Counted from the stretch's first letter, positions 26,077-36,184 are shown. The stretch: DNA of 64,000 nucleotides from CAKVOD01 sp964606505 (GCA_964606505.1 CAZSGM010000001.1:248001-312000), one strand, 5' to 3'. Numbers and translations: made by a program. The notes: generated by a model from the letters alone, not told the origin.

Positions 26077-27660
26077 ATGAAAAATGTTAAACCACAAATA
26101 AAAAGCAAAACCAAGGTTAAGAGTATGTTTGACTTTATGAGAGAGGAAAATGCCCAAGCGCAAACTTCCGACTCCCAAGTTTTGCAGGACGAAAACAACA
26201 GCGTGGAGCAAACCACCGCAGCAGTCGGCGCAACTACCCAATCAGACGCGCCCGTCCAAAACACAGACGGCGCGTCAACTAAGGGCAGCGCCCCAAACAA
26301 AGGCGGGGCGGCAACCAAAAGCCGTGCGAAAAACAAGGGAACGCCGACAAAAGGCAAGACCGCTGCAAGCAAAACGCCTGCCGAGTCTGAAACACCCGAT
26401 GTGTTGACAAAAGTTGAAGATGTAACCCAATCTTCTGCAAGTTCGCCGGCAGAACTTCAAAGAGTGGCAAAATCTCAATCGCGTAGCAAAACTAAAGGCG
26501 CGACCCCCAAAACGGAAAAACAAGACAAAACTTCAGCCGCGCAAGCTGACAAAACACTTGCCGCTGTTCAATCGCAAGAGCTCAATGAGGCGGCAAACAT
26601 TCAGCGTGAATGGAAAGAGGTAAAACCAATTATTAAAAACGGATATGTTCGCGACCGCAGCGAAATTGAGGAAACGGACGAAATTGACGAGTTTGAAGGT
26701 GGCAAGGCGGACGTAGTTTCGGACATTGAGACAGGAGAGGCGGATAACGCTAACAATGTTGGGGCGCAACAGCAAGAGTCGAGCGAGGATGACATTGAGT
26801 CGGACAAGCCAGAAAGTGGCGCGCAAACAAATTCAAATGGAGTGGTTGTTTTAAAGCGAACCCGTGGCGAAGTGAGTGTTGACGGCAACAAGCACGGGAA
26901 AGACCGCAAGGGCGAGGATGATGCAGTTGCTGCTGCGCCTGCTGTTGTAAAAAAGCGAAACATTGTAGAAGTTGAGAGCAAAACATACGACGGGAGCGCT
27001 CCCGCCGCGGCGGAAAAGGTTACCTTTAAGCAGTATATGAAGGGTGTCGGCGTGAAAATTGCGCGCGGGTGGGATAGTTTTATTCACCGCAAGGGCGCGG
27101 TTAGGTTTTTGGCACTCTGCGCAGTGTTTGTCGTGCTGGTGGTCGTTATGATAATTTACGCGTCCGCAAACCGCACAAATATTAAGGATATTTTCGGCGA
27201 TACGTGCAGGGCGTTTGTCTATGAGACGGGCGAGGTTACAGGCACGGGCAGTTATAAGAAAATTGAAACTAGCGAACTTGCAAAGGATATTCCAAACGAG
27301 AAATATGCTAGGAACTACCAGTTCATCGAGTTTACCGGCAAGGATATGGGTAAAACTATCCCGCTAGAAAAAATTGAGTTCGGGATTTACACGGACGACC
27401 CGAATTTGCGAGTTCTTGTAAAATTGACAATTTACTATGGCGATACCCCTCACTTGACGCTAAATTTGTCGGAAACGCCTGCGCAAAGGGTTGGGACGCG
27501 CGTTCTGTTCCAGTTATCAAATCAAGGTATCGACTTTAAGGGCGAAACAACAATTAAGGTTGAGTTTGCTTGCTACGATAAAACCGAATATGGAAATTTT
27601 GGAGAAAGCGCAGATAAAATCAATCCCGCATTCGTAATTTACAATCTTAATTATAGGTAA
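26077..27660 (+). CDS. unrecognised single-pass membrane protein with long disordered N-terminus
   Basis: A 527-residue protein not recognised. Residues 1-330 are highly charged and low-complexity (Lys, Glu, Asp, Ala, Thr, Gln), predicted disordered and cytoplasmic. A single helix (about 343-365) follows a basic patch. The C-terminal 160 residues look like a beta-rich external domain (FIEFTGKDMGK, LRVLVKLTIYYG, TIKVEFACYD). The arrangement resembles membrane-anchored adaptor or wall-sensor proteins, but no family was identified. Start 26077 has AAAGGGGA upstream. It could be a divisome or wall-related scaffold; this is a guess. Confidence 0.7.
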   Translation: MKNVKPQIKSKTKVKSMFDFMREENAQAQTSDSQVLQDENNSVEQTTAAVGATTQSDAPVQNTDGASTKGSAPNKGGAATKSRAKNKGTPTKGKTAASKTPAESETPDVLTKVEDVTQSSASSPAELQRVAKSQSRSKTKGATPKTEKQDKTSAAQADKTLAAVQSQELNEAANIQREWKEVKPIIKNGYVRDRSEIEETDEIDEFEGGKADVVSDIETGEADNANNVGAQQQESSEDDIESDKPESGAQTNSNGVVVLKRTRGEVSVDGNKHGKDRKGEDDAVAAAPAVVKKRNIVEVESKTYDGSAPAAAEKVTFKQYMKGVGVKIARGWDSFIHRKGAVRFLALCAVFVVLVVVMIIYASANRTNIKDIFGDTCRAFVYETGEVTGTGSYKKIETSELAKDIPNEKYARNYQFIEFTGKDMGKTIPLEKIEFGIYTDDPNLRVLVKLTIYYGDTPHLTLNLSETPAQRVGTRVLFQLSNQGIDFKGETTIKVEFACYDKTEYGNFGESADKINPAFVIYNLNYR

Positions 27661-27780
27661 TTCAAAAATTGCAGCAAATGCAAAATTACGTGGTGCAAAA
27701 GTTGTATATAAAGTTATGTGTATAATGGGAAAATAATGATTTAAATAGATAAGCAAACAATTATATTTGAGTTTGCGACA

Positions 27781-27811
27781 AAACGCGCTGCTAAAAACGG
27801 CGCGTTTATGT
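27781..27811 (+). terminator. terminator before the 27874 gene
   Basis: AAACGCGC (27781-27788) pairs with GCGCGTTT (27800-27807), followed by ATGTTTTCTT. Confidence 0.6.
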
Positions 27812-27818
27812 TTTCTTA

Positions 27819-27847
27819 TTGACAAACTGGGCAAATTGTGTTAAAAT
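27819..27847 (+). promoter_or_regulatory. promoter of the 27874 gene
   Basis: TTGACA (27819-27824), 17-nt spacer, TAAAAT (27842-27847). The start follows AGGAGCGGTG. Confidence 0.7.
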
Positions 27848-27873
27848 TCCAATGATTTAGGAGCGGTGAAATT

Positions 27874-28650
27874 ATGGATGAAAGATTTAAACAAGTAGTG
27901 TTTAATGTGAGAGTTATGGACGACGACTCGCGCAACAGGGAAATAGTGTACGGACTTGTCGATGACTATACTAATCACTTGAGCGTACAGTCGGGGCAGA
28001 TTAGGGCGAGAAAGTACAAAAACTGCGTCGTCGTTAGTAGCAGTATGCGCGGCGAGTGTGAGATGATGTTGGTTTTAGATACGAGTAAACTTGACTCTCT
28101 GAAGTCGGTACAATTGGCAGGCAGCGTGCTTGGTGGGCTTAAATGTAAGGGTATTAAGCGCGAATTAGAGAGATTTGATATAGACTTTTTTGATTATGCG
28201 CAATTTCTTAGCGATAAAGCGGCAATCTTTACTTTAAACATAAGACAGGCAATGATTTCAAGTATTATTAACGATGATTGTGTCGGTTATGTTTATATGG
28301 ATAAAGAAACCCGCAATAAAATTGCAAACAATGAATATGCTGCTCCATCGCTTGAGCAAATCAAAACTGCGTATTTAAACGCGATTAATGAAGAGCCAAC
28401 CCCTCGCGAAGAAATGGCAGGGCTCAACTGCTTTATTAAAGGAAAAAACAACGACGCGGTTGCGCCAGTAGGCGGTGAGAACGGAGCGCAAAACGCAAAC
28501 GGCGGTTCCGTTGACAAACAAAAGCGGGAGTTTATAAAACAGCGCGGCGACTGCTTACATTGTATTCCGCCTGTAAAGCCGGCAAAAGTTGCTCGCAGCG
28601 ATTGCGACGTGCAAAGTAGTTTGCAAGATTTCTTTGACGCTAGTAAATAA
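27874..28650 (+). CDS. unrecognised cytoplasmic protein
   Basis: A 258-residue soluble protein not recognised. Residues 1-180 appear folded, with alternating beta strands (VVFNVRVMDDD, NCVVVSSSMRG, EMMLVLDTSKL). Residues 190-258 are low-complexity, with a CLHCIPP motif near the C-terminus and a short DFFDAS tail. There is no signal peptide or membrane segment. Promoter and ribosome site are strong. The neighbouring genes give no functional hint; the next gene is metG after a 200-nt gap. Confidence 0.65.
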   Translation: MDERFKQVVFNVRVMDDDSRNREIVYGLVDDYTNHLSVQSGQIRARKYKNCVVVSSSMRGECEMMLVLDTSKLDSLKSVQLAGSVLGGLKCKGIKRELERFDIDFFDYAQFLSDKAAIFTLNIRQAMISSIINDDCVGYVYMDKETRNKIANNEYAAPSLEQIKTAYLNAINEEPTPREEMAGLNCFIKGKNNDAVAPVGGENGAQNANGGSVDKQKREFIKQRGDCLHCIPPVKPAKVARSDCDVQSSLQDFFDASK

Positions 28651-28747
28651 TTTAGATTTGATAATGCGGGTTCGCAAAACGCAGAATTTGGGAAACTGCA
28701 ATTGAAAAATGACAAACAGCAGTTTAATATAAAAAGCAATTTAACAC

Positions 28748-28782
28748 GCAAAAACAATCAAGTATGCAAAAACAATCAAGTA
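28748..28782 (+). repeat. direct repeat before metG
   Basis: GCAAAAACAATCAAGTA occurs twice with a period of 18 bp. Confidence 0.6.
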
Positions 28783-28850
28783 CGAAATAATTAATAAAAA
28801 TGCAAAACAATAAAATTACGCAAGGCGGGGGCGATTGCAAGAGGATGACT

Positions 28851-30515
28851 ATGAAAAAAGATAGAAAGGTTTTTATTGGTGGCGCTTGGCCATACGCAAA
28901 CAATTCACTGCACTTTGGGCACTTAGTGGCGTTGTTACCGGGGGACATAATCGCGAGATACCACAGAATGTGTGGGGATAAGGTTGTCTATGTTTCGGGC
29001 TCGGACTGCCACGGTACGCCGATAACATTGCGCGCACAGAAACTCGGGGTTACGCCGCAGGAGATAGCGGAACATTATTACAGCGAGGCTAAGGGCGTTT
29101 TTGAGGCGCTTGACTTCACTTACGACTTGTACACGAAAACGTACGACGAGTTTCACTATAAAAAAGTGCAAGAGTACATCAAGAAAATCGCCGAGAACGG
29201 GTTTCTCTACGAAAAGGACGAGCCCGAGGATTACTGCGAGCACTGCCAAAAGTTTTTGGCTGACCGCGACGTTGTTGGGACTTGCCCACTTTGCGGCGGC
29301 GAGGCAACGGGCGACCAGTGCGACAGCTGTTACAGCGCGCTAACGCCCGATATGCTCAAGGACAAACACTGCAAAACTTGCGGCGGCGCGACAACTTTGA
29401 AAAATAACCGCCATATGTACTTTGCGCTCTCTAAGTTTGAGAAACAACTGCAGGACTTTGTCGCAAAGTTCGGCGGAAACTGGCGCCAAACTGCTATCAA
29501 CGAAACAAATAAGTACATCAACGAAGGGTTGCGCGACAGGGCGATTACGCGCCAACTAAACTGGGGGATTCCTGTTCCGTTTGAAGGTTTTGAGGACAAA
29601 AGATTGTATGTGTGGATTGAGGCGGTGTTTGGGTACCTGACCGCGGGAGAGCGCGCTTGCGAGAGTTTGGGTTACAACTTTGCGGACTTTGCGCAGAACG
29701 ACGACGCGCTGACGTATTACACGCACGGCAAGGATAATGTCGTTTTCCACACCGTCATTTGGCCTGCGCTGCTTGAGGCGTTGAAAGGGAATTACACATT
29801 GCCAAAATATATCGTTTCGTGCGAGTTTATGAATATGAACAACGCAAAAATGAGCAAGAGCAAGGGCAATTATATGACCGTCAACTCACTCATCAAGCAG
29901 TTCGACTCCGACACAATTAGGTACTACTTTACGCTCAACAACCCTGAGAGAAAAGATTCAAACTTCTCGCTCGACGATTTCATTAACATCCACAACAAAC
30001 ACCTTGTCGGTGGGTTTGGGAACTTTGTCAACAGAAACCTCGCGTTCCTCGTCAAAAAGTTTGATGGCGTGCTTCCTAAAGAGGAGGTTTCAAAACTTGT
30101 TGCCGACGAAACGCAGCGCACATATAAGGTTGTTGAGGAACTGTTTGAAAAGTGTGAACTTAGAGAAGCGGTTAACACGATTTATAACTATATTCAGTTT
30201 GCAAATAAGTATTACGACGAAAGCGCGCCATGGGTGCTTGCAAAGGAAGATGTTGCTAAATTTAACCAAGTTACAAGCGATTGCATTTATATGATTTGTA
30301 ATATTGCAAACCTACTGCGCCCAATCACGCCGAAAGCCTGCCAAAAGATTTTTAACCTACTTAAAATTGAGGACAACGGCTTTGATGTCGTCAAATGTGG
30401 CGCAGTCGACAAACTTGAAAACGTCGACATCCTGTTTGAAAAAATTGACCCCGACAAAGTTGAAATCGAACCGCCTGTTGATACCTTTGTCGAAAAAATG
30501 AATAACCAAAACTAA
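28851..30515 (+). CDS. metG: methionine--tRNA ligase
   Basis: A 554-residue class Ia synthetase. The HIGH motif is HFGH (21-24) and KMSKS is intact near 332. The connective domain has two zinc-type knuckles: CEHCQKF with CPLCGG, and CDSC with CKTCGG. There is no C-terminal EMAP-type tRNA-binding domain, giving a compact form. It charges both initiator and elongator tRNA(Met). Start 28851 was chosen because AAGAGG lies 6 nt upstream; an ATG at 28800 has none. A tandem stem follows downstream. Confidence 0.9.
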   Translation: MKKDRKVFIGGAWPYANNSLHFGHLVALLPGDIIARYHRMCGDKVVYVSGSDCHGTPITLRAQKLGVTPQEIAEHYYSEAKGVFEALDFTYDLYTKTYDEFHYKKVQEYIKKIAENGFLYEKDEPEDYCEHCQKFLADRDVVGTCPLCGGEATGDQCDSCYSALTPDMLKDKHCKTCGGATTLKNNRHMYFALSKFEKQLQDFVAKFGGNWRQTAINETNKYINEGLRDRAITRQLNWGIPVPFEGFEDKRLYVWIEAVFGYLTAGERACESLGYNFADFAQNDDALTYYTHGKDNVVFHTVIWPALLEALKGNYTLPKYIVSCEFMNMNNAKMSKSKGNYMTVNSLIKQFDSDTIRYYFTLNNPERKDSNFSLDDFINIHNKHLVGGFGNFVNRNLAFLVKKFDGVLPKEEVSKLVADETQRTYKVVEELFEKCELREAVNTIYNYIQFANKYYDESAPWVLAKEDVAKFNQVTSDCIYMICNIANLLRPITPKACQKIFNLLKIEDNGFDVVKCGAVDKLENVDILFEKIDPDKVEIEPPVDTFVEKMNNQN

Positions 30516-31140
30516 CGCTAAAATAAAAATGCCAAAATAAAATGGGAATTTTGATCATATCAATTTTAAAATAGATAATCAATTATATAAAAATTAGACT
30601 ATATATTGATACGCATTATTAATGATACGGTTTATTAATAATGCACTCTATTGATAGTTTGCTATTGCTAGTACCAAGAGATTACTAGCGTCAAATTTTT
30701 AGTATCTATGTAATCCAGCGCAATGATAAGTCTTGAGGGATAAATAAATAAAACATTATAGTCAAAAAAGAATTTGTGAAAAAAGTAGTTTAATTTTAGT
30801 ATCTAAGCAATTGTAAGTTTGAATTGCTTAGATATTTTTATTTCCGCAGTATTCATAATGCGACCTCAAAATATTGTGTAACTCGCCGCGCGCTTTTGCG
30901 TGGTGCCTACGCAATGTAACTATCTACGCAAGCGCCAGCCGTCCACAAAGCATTCATTACTCACAAAATAGTCGCCGCTTGCAAAGCAACTTCTACCCGC
31001 AAAACAGCTTCCGCGCAAGACAACTACCACAAAAAAAATGGCTATTTCAAGCCAAACTGCACTTGCATATAAAAAAAGTTTTTACGCCTCAAGCCGAAAA
31101 ACTTCCCCGAATTGGCAAAAGTTTACGGGTAGACTAGAAA
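30516..31140 (+). other. long intergenic with hairpins, no gene accepted
   Basis: It holds a GCATTATTAA/TTAATAATGC inverted repeat (about 30611-30643), the metG terminator (30800-30840), and a stretch from about 30870 to 31140 with an 87-codon frame lacking a start context. I saw no convincing gene. Confidence 0.4.
30800..30840 (+). terminator. terminator of the TATCTAAGCAATT family after metG
   Basis: TATCTAAGCAATT pairs with AATTGCTTAGATA around a 9-nt loop and is followed by T5. Related stems are at 34872 and, on the other strand, 55571. Confidence 0.8.
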
Positions 31141-31175
31141 AACTTCCCTAAAATCGCACTTTTTTGTGTCTATAC

Positions 31176-31250
31176 TTGACAAAATGGGGTAAAATGCAAC
31201 TTTTGTCAACTGCCACTTGACAAAAACAGCAAAAATACTACTTTTGTCAA
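31176..31250 (+). promoter_or_regulatory. tandem duplicated dyad upstream of the AAA ATPase
   Basis: Two copies of TTGACAAAA-N16-TTTTGTCAA lie at 31176-31209 and 31217-31250 (period 41 bp). They sit immediately upstream of the ATPase promoter. Both half-sites are perfect in each copy. This looks like a tandem operator. Confidence 0.6.
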
Positions 31251-31259
31251 CTGAAAGTG

Positions 31260-31288
31260 TTTACTTTTTGAATGTTTTTTGCTATAAT
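31260..31288 (+). promoter_or_regulatory. promoter of the AAA ATPase gene
   Basis: TTTACT (31260-31265), 17-nt spacer, TATAAT (31283-31288). The ribosome site GGAGAGGAGGG follows. Confidence 0.65.
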
Positions 31289-31311
31289 AAAGGGGAGAGG
31301 AGGGAAATGAT

Positions 31312-32526
31312 ATGGTTATTGAAAGAGAGTTGTATGTAAAACAGATAAAAAATATGTTGTCAAATGAGCAAATTAAGGTAATTACAGGCGCGAGAAGGTG
31401 CGGCAAGTCTTATTTGTTGGATTTGATAATTGAAACCTTGAAAGGCGACGGCGTGGCGGACGACCACATTATTAAGTTGGCAATGGAAGATATGTCGAAT
31501 AAATTTTTGCGCGACGGGGATGTTTGTCACCAATTTTTGATTGACAAAATCAAGGATGACGACAAGTATTATGTGCTAATTGACGAGGTCCAAATGATTG
31601 ACAGTTGGGAGCAGGTTGTTAATTCCTTGCGACTTAGGAACACGAGTATAGTAATTACGGGTTCCAACTCGAAGATTTTGTCGGGCGAACTTGCAACGTT
31701 GCTTTCGGGCAGGTATGTTGAATTTCAATTGCGAACGGTGTCATTTTCTGAATATTACAACAGTTTGCGCAAAATGAGCAACAGTAGCATAGATGTAAGG
31801 AACTGCATTGAAGAGTATATTAAAAATGGCGGCTACCCGATTGTGCTTTCGTCAAATATGGATAATTATCAGATTTCAAGTATTGTAACAGATATCTTCC
31901 ATTCAACAGTTCTAAAAGACGTTGTTATGCGCAACGGGATAAAGGACGAGGTGCTACTTGGCAAACTTGTTGACTACTTATTTGACAATGTTGGCAACCT
32001 AATTTCAATAAGAAAAGTTGTCGATTATTTGAATAGTAACGGAACAAAAACCAATGCGCAAACAATTAGCAACTATGTAAAAGCGCTTGAAAAGGCGTTT
32101 GTTGTAGAAAAAGTGCCAAGATACGATATTAAAGGCAAGGAACTGCTTACAAGCATCGACAAGTACTATGTCGCCGACCATTCGCTAATGTATGTAAGGC
32201 GCGGGTATTCCTTTGATTACATTGGGCAGGTGTTGGAAAATATTGTCTACAACGACCTAAAAAGTCGCGGCTACAAAGTTTACGTCGGGAAGTTTGGAGA
32301 TAAGGAAATTGATTTTATCGCCGAGTTCCCAAACCAAAAGGTTTACGTCCAAGTCTCTTATAGTATTGCAAACGCCGATACGCTAAGTAGAGAGTTGCAG
32401 CCGCTTATGGATGTTAGGGACAACTACAAAAAGTATATTGTAACAATGGACTCGCTGGCAAGTGGCAATAAGGACGGGATAGAATTTATTTATTTGCCTA
32501 ATTTCTTATTAAAAGATAACTTGTAA
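31312..32526 (+). CDS. AAA-type ATPase with DUF4143-like C-terminus
   Basis: A 404-residue protein. Walker A GARRCGKSY lies at about 26-34 and Walker B VLIDEVQM near 97; a GSNSKIL sensor segment follows. The C-terminal part (about 200-400) resembles DUF4143 with a KEIDFIAEF nuclease-like motif near 340. Proteins of this kind are widespread, often in archaea and gut bacteria, and have no settled function; a few are near toxin or mobile genes. It is monocistronic behind a duplicated dyad, so it is probably tightly regulated. Confidence 0.85.
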   Translation: MVIERELYVKQIKNMLSNEQIKVITGARRCGKSYLLDLIIETLKGDGVADDHIIKLAMEDMSNKFLRDGDVCHQFLIDKIKDDDKYYVLIDEVQMIDSWEQVVNSLRLRNTSIVITGSNSKILSGELATLLSGRYVEFQLRTVSFSEYYNSLRKMSNSSIDVRNCIEEYIKNGGYPIVLSSNMDNYQISSIVTDIFHSTVLKDVVMRNGIKDEVLLGKLVDYLFDNVGNLISIRKVVDYLNSNGTKTNAQTISNYVKALEKAFVVEKVPRYDIKGKELLTSIDKYYVADHSLMYVRRGYSFDYIGQVLENIVYNDLKSRGYKVYVGKFGDKEIDFIAEFPNQKVYVQVSYSIANADTLSRELQPLMDVRDNYKKYIVTMDSLASGNKDGIEFIYLPNFLLKDNL

Positions 32527-32831
32527 GTACAACTTTCACTGGACATAATTTATTGCCAAAGAATAGTTTGTTTGTAATTTTTGCTAAATGGCAATTACAC
32601 CGCATTTTCTGCAAAAAAAACAACTGAATGATAAAAGAAATAGTGGCAGTGAGTGTTTTTGCTAAAATGGGCTTGCAAATGTAGCTTATTGCCGAAATGC
32701 AGTTTGCGAACTTTCACTTAGTATAGTTAGTTGACGTGGTTTTGTTCAAACGCAGTTTTCAAGAATTATAGTTGTAAGTATTTAATTTAATCGGTTACCC
32801 AAAAATAAAAGGGCAAATATTGAAAAAGAAC
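32527..32831 (+). other. intergenic, no gene seen
   Basis: AT-rich with no strong hairpin or coding frame. Confidence 0.3.
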
Positions 32832-32860
32832 TTGATTTTTAATTGTAAATGATATATACT
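32832..32860 (+). promoter_or_regulatory. promoter of the 32955 gene
   Basis: TTGATT (32832-32837), 17-nt spacer, TATACT (32855-32860). Confidence 0.6.
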
Positions 32861-32954
32861 ATCTATAAATAAAAGGAAGAACCATTATTTTGTGCTTTGG
32901 TTCGGTTTTGGCGCGCGCGTAATTTGCGGCTTGCCAAACAAAAAGAGGGAGTAA

Positions 32955-34709
32955 ATGTCAGTATTAAAAGGAATTTTTGTTTACACACTTATTTTCATTG
33001 GATTGGTTATAGGTGTGGGAGTTATTTTGGTCGGGATAATGTACTTTTTCCCTTCCGTTTCAATTTTTGGTTATAAGTTTTATCACGGGAACGACGCGGG
33101 CGCAACCTACGATGTTGTTTCAAAACTTGATACGACGGAGACGACTGTTGATAATAATATTATCAATATCGATAAGAGTATTACCGACAACCTTGACGCG
33201 GTCGAAATCATCGCGGACGAGTACAACATTGAGGTCGCTATATTTAAAGGAACACTTGCCGATACGAATTTCAGAGTTGAGTTCACGAGGTCGTTGACTG
33301 GGTTCATCAACAAAGAAAGCGAGGGACCAAAGTTCTCAGTTAGCGCTAGTCAAAAGGCGCTTTCTGGCGAAACAACAAATAAAAATGTCGTAACTTTTGC
33401 AGTCAGCGAGCCAGACGGCTTGTATATGAACCGCAACGCGCACATCACCGTTTGGATTTCCGACACAATCGCGGGCGGGAACTTGAAAGACTTGCGCATT
33501 GAAAGCGGGCGCGGGCACGTAGACTTCAGGCAGGGCTTTGTTTCAGAACTCGATACGAGCGGAAACCCAACGCTCAATGTTGATAACCTATCAATTGTAG
33601 ACAATTCAAACACTGTTAATTTAAAGTATGTCAATATCAAAAAGAGTTTGCGCATTGACGCCGACTCAAGCGACTTTGTGTACGAGGACGACCTCGCGTG
33701 CGATGTTACGCTAAAGGTTAAGAAAGGAAAGTTTAAGTTTGCGGACATCAACAAACGCAGCGCGGACGACAGGCCTGAGGTTATCGTCGACGCAGTTAAC
33801 GCAGACGTCCAGTTTGGGGTTGTCGACGCCGAAACTGTTCGCTTGACGAGCGACTACGGTTTGTTTAGGGTCGAAACAATTAAGGGCGACTTTACTTCGC
33901 TTAGCCACGCAATCACAGACTCAAACAACGCCTGCGACTTGCAAATCGGCACAATTGAAGGCTGCGTTACAATCCAAAACGACTCGGGTAAAATCGTTAT
34001 TGACCAAGTCGGGCTTGTAAACAAAACATATGGGCGCACGGACTTGAACATTGATACAAAATCGGGCAATGTTACAATCAAAAACTGCTTTGCGAAAAGC
34101 GCGGATATTACTTCTACTCGCGGGGCAATCAAACTCGGGAACGCGCTCTTTGGCGGAAAAATTACAACAACCTATGGTTCGGTTACTGTCGACTTTATGA
34201 AAGAGGACGCAACTATTGAAGGTGTTTCAAGTAGCGATATTAGCGACGCGGTTGCTAACCTAAAAGAAAAGGCACTTTCTATTAGTACAGGCGTTGAAAA
34301 GGGCGACGGCTCAATAACAGTCAACAACGTGCGCGGGAACGTTACGCTAAAGTCGGGCGGTTCGGGGAACATTAACGCGACGTTCAGCGATGTTACGGGC
34401 GCTAACGTGCTTGAAAGCACGCGCGGAAGTGTTGACGTTGTTGTCCCTCAAGTTATCCACACAGATATTACGGGCGGACAATGCACGGGTATGTGGCTCA
34501 GCTGGGAAGCAAAAAATGCGGACGTTCACATTGTTAACTATTCGTCAACAAAAAATAAGTCCACAGCTGCCGAAAAATACAACAAAACATACGACGCAGT
34601 GTACGTTGGCGGCGAGTTCGAGGACACCAGCAACCCAACCAAAATGAAAATTAAAGCAAACAATAGGGCGTCAGTTTACGACGTCGGGCATAAAAATATG
34701 GCGGCATAA
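32955..34709 (+). CDS. membrane-anchored beta-rich surface protein (DUF4097-like repeats)
   Basis: A 584-residue protein. An N-terminal signal-anchor helix spans about 7-32. The rest is extracellular and dominated by short beta-strand repeats of the type NVTIKN/ADITSTRGAIKL and TTYGSVTVDF, resembling the DUF4097 beta-helix found in adhesin-like or wall proteins. No LPXTG motif or other wall anchor is seen, so the N-terminal helix probably holds it. Start 32955 follows AGAGGGAG. It is unlike the PG family: no poly-G tract and a different C-terminus. The ligand is unknown. Confidence 0.68.
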   Translation: MSVLKGIFVYTLIFIGLVIGVGVILVGIMYFFPSVSIFGYKFYHGNDAGATYDVVSKLDTTETTVDNNIINIDKSITDNLDAVEIIADEYNIEVAIFKGTLADTNFRVEFTRSLTGFINKESEGPKFSVSASQKALSGETTNKNVVTFAVSEPDGLYMNRNAHITVWISDTIAGGNLKDLRIESGRGHVDFRQGFVSELDTSGNPTLNVDNLSIVDNSNTVNLKYVNIKKSLRIDADSSDFVYEDDLACDVTLKVKKGKFKFADINKRSADDRPEVIVDAVNADVQFGVVDAETVRLTSDYGLFRVETIKGDFTSLSHAITDSNNACDLQIGTIEGCVTIQNDSGKIVIDQVGLVNKTYGRTDLNIDTKSGNVTIKNCFAKSADITSTRGAIKLGNALFGGKITTTYGSVTVDFMKEDATIEGVSSSDISDAVANLKEKALSISTGVEKGDGSITVNNVRGNVTLKSGGSGNINATFSDVTGANVLESTRGSVDVVVPQVIHTDITGGQCTGMWLSWEAKNADVHIVNYSSTKNKSTAAEKYNKTYDAVYVGGEFEDTSNPTKMKIKANNRASVYDVGHKNMAA

Positions 34710-34871
34710 CCACCATTGCGAAAGTTAGAAATGTACGCGAGTGCGGGCATACGCAATTGTGCGTCGTGTACAAAACAGGCACAATGCGTTAGCGTGGCGT
34801 GCGCAGGACGGGCAGTGGCGAATGATAAAATTGCTAACTAAAACATATTGTTGCAATTTGCCTATATTTAG

Positions 34872-34909
34872 TACCTAAGTAATTTCATTGAATTACTTAG
34901 GTATTTTTT
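34872..34909 (+). terminator. terminator after the 32955 gene
   Basis: TACCTAAGTAATT pairs with AATTACTTAGGTA around a 6-nt loop and is followed by T6. It belongs to the same stem family as the metG terminator. The rest of 34710-35148 shows no gene. Confidence 0.8.
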
Positions 34910-35148
34910 ATTTCAACCGCATTTGTTGCGCAATCTATATTTAATGGCTGGGATGTGCAATTGTTTGCGCAAGCGGGGGTGTATTAAAGAATACAATATT
35001 AAAATGGTGGCAGTCTTGACGCAATTGGGCAGGCGCCACTTTTTTTGTCGCAAGATGTTGGGGCAAAGATAAATTGATTTAAGAAAGGGTAAAAATTTGA
35101 AAAAATGTAAAAAGTTTGGGGTAAATTTAATATGTAGCGACAAAATGT

Positions 35149-35177
35149 TTGACTAAAATTTCATAAAATTGTATAAT
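35149..35177 (+). promoter_or_regulatory. ldh promoter
   Basis: TTGACT (35149-35154), 17-nt spacer, TATAAT (35172-35177), with an 82-nt leader. Confidence 0.65.
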
Positions 35178-35266
35178 TATGCCAATGCTAAGATGTGTGG
35201 GTTTACTTGTATGTCGAAGCAATGAACCATTGAAGTAATTTTGCTGAGCGTTAATTGGGAGGTGCA

Positions 35267-36184
35267 ATGAGTAAAATCGTTTTGATTGGCTGCGGCAATG
35301 TCGGAATGGCTTACGCCTATGCGCTGCTTGCGAGCGGTGCGAATGTTGACGAACTCGCGCTGATTGACGTGAACGAGTTGTACGCCGAGGGACAGGCGCA
35401 AGACCTTAACGACGCGGTGCCGTATTGTGAGACTGCGACGCACGTTTTTGCGGGAAGTTATGCGGACTGCGACGACGCCGACTTGGTCGTTATTTGCGCG
35501 GGACGCAACCAAGAAAAAGGCGAGTCGCGCCAAAAACTAATTGACAAGAACTATGGCGTGTTTGACGACATTATCGGGAAGATTAAGGCAACCGCTTTTG
35601 ACGGTATTTACCTTGTTGCGACTAACCCGCTCGATGTGATGACGACGATTGCGCAAAAGTTGTCGGGCGTCGAACATTCTAAGGTTATCGGCAGTGGGAC
35701 GGTTTTGGATACTGCGCGCCTTAAGTTTTATGTCGGCAGGAAGATTAATGTTAACCCGCGCCACGTGCACGCTTACGTTATTGGCGAGCACGGCGACAGC
35801 GAGTTTGTCGCGTGGGATAACGCACTCGTCGCAATGAACAAGGCGGAGTTTTATCTTGAAGCTGAGGAAATGCAGGAGATTGAAGAGAAGGTTAGGAAGA
35901 GCGCCTACGAAATCATTGACAAAAAGGGCTACACGTGTTATGGAATTGGAATGAGTCTTGTTAAAATCACAAACGCGATTTTGCACGACTCGCACGAGGT
36001 GCTTACAGTTTCCGCGTACGATGAGGAGAGCGGGGTTTATTACTCGCGCCCTTGCGTCGTCTCAAGAAACGGCATTCAAGAAATCGTTGACTTGCAGTTA
36101 ATTAAGTCGGATAAACAAAAACTTGAACACTCAATAAATGAAATAAAACAAAGTTACGACAATATTCCAAATCACAAAAACTAA
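35267..36184 (+). CDS. ldh: L-lactate dehydrogenase
   Basis: A 305-residue NAD-dependent enzyme of the LDH/MDH superfamily. GCGNVG near 8 binds NAD. The substrate-specificity loop contains Gln (GRNQEKGESR), which marks lactate rather than malate dehydrogenase. IGEHGDSE holds the catalytic His, and VATNPLDVMT is intact. It reduces pyruvate to lactate and regenerates NAD, fitting a fermentative life. Start 35267 follows TGGGAGGTG. It is monocistronic and sits upstream of PG3. Confidence 0.88.
   Translation: MSKIVLIGCGNVGMAYAYALLASGANVDELALIDVNELYAEGQAQDLNDAVPYCETATHVFAGSYADCDDADLVVICAGRNQEKGESRQKLIDKNYGVFDDIIGKIKATAFDGIYLVATNPLDVMTTIAQKLSGVEHSKVIGSGTVLDTARLKFYVGRKINVNPRHVHAYVIGEHGDSEFVAWDNALVAMNKAEFYLEAEEMQEIEEKVRKSAYEIIDKKGYTCYGIGMSLVKITNAILHDSHEVLTVSAYDEESGVYYSRPCVVSRNGIQEIVDLQLIKSDKQKLEHSINEIKQSYDNIPNHKN

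Noticed and set aside
30874..31137. 87-codon frame in the metG downstream region
   Set aside because: No ribosome site or promoter; composition does not resemble neighbouring genes.
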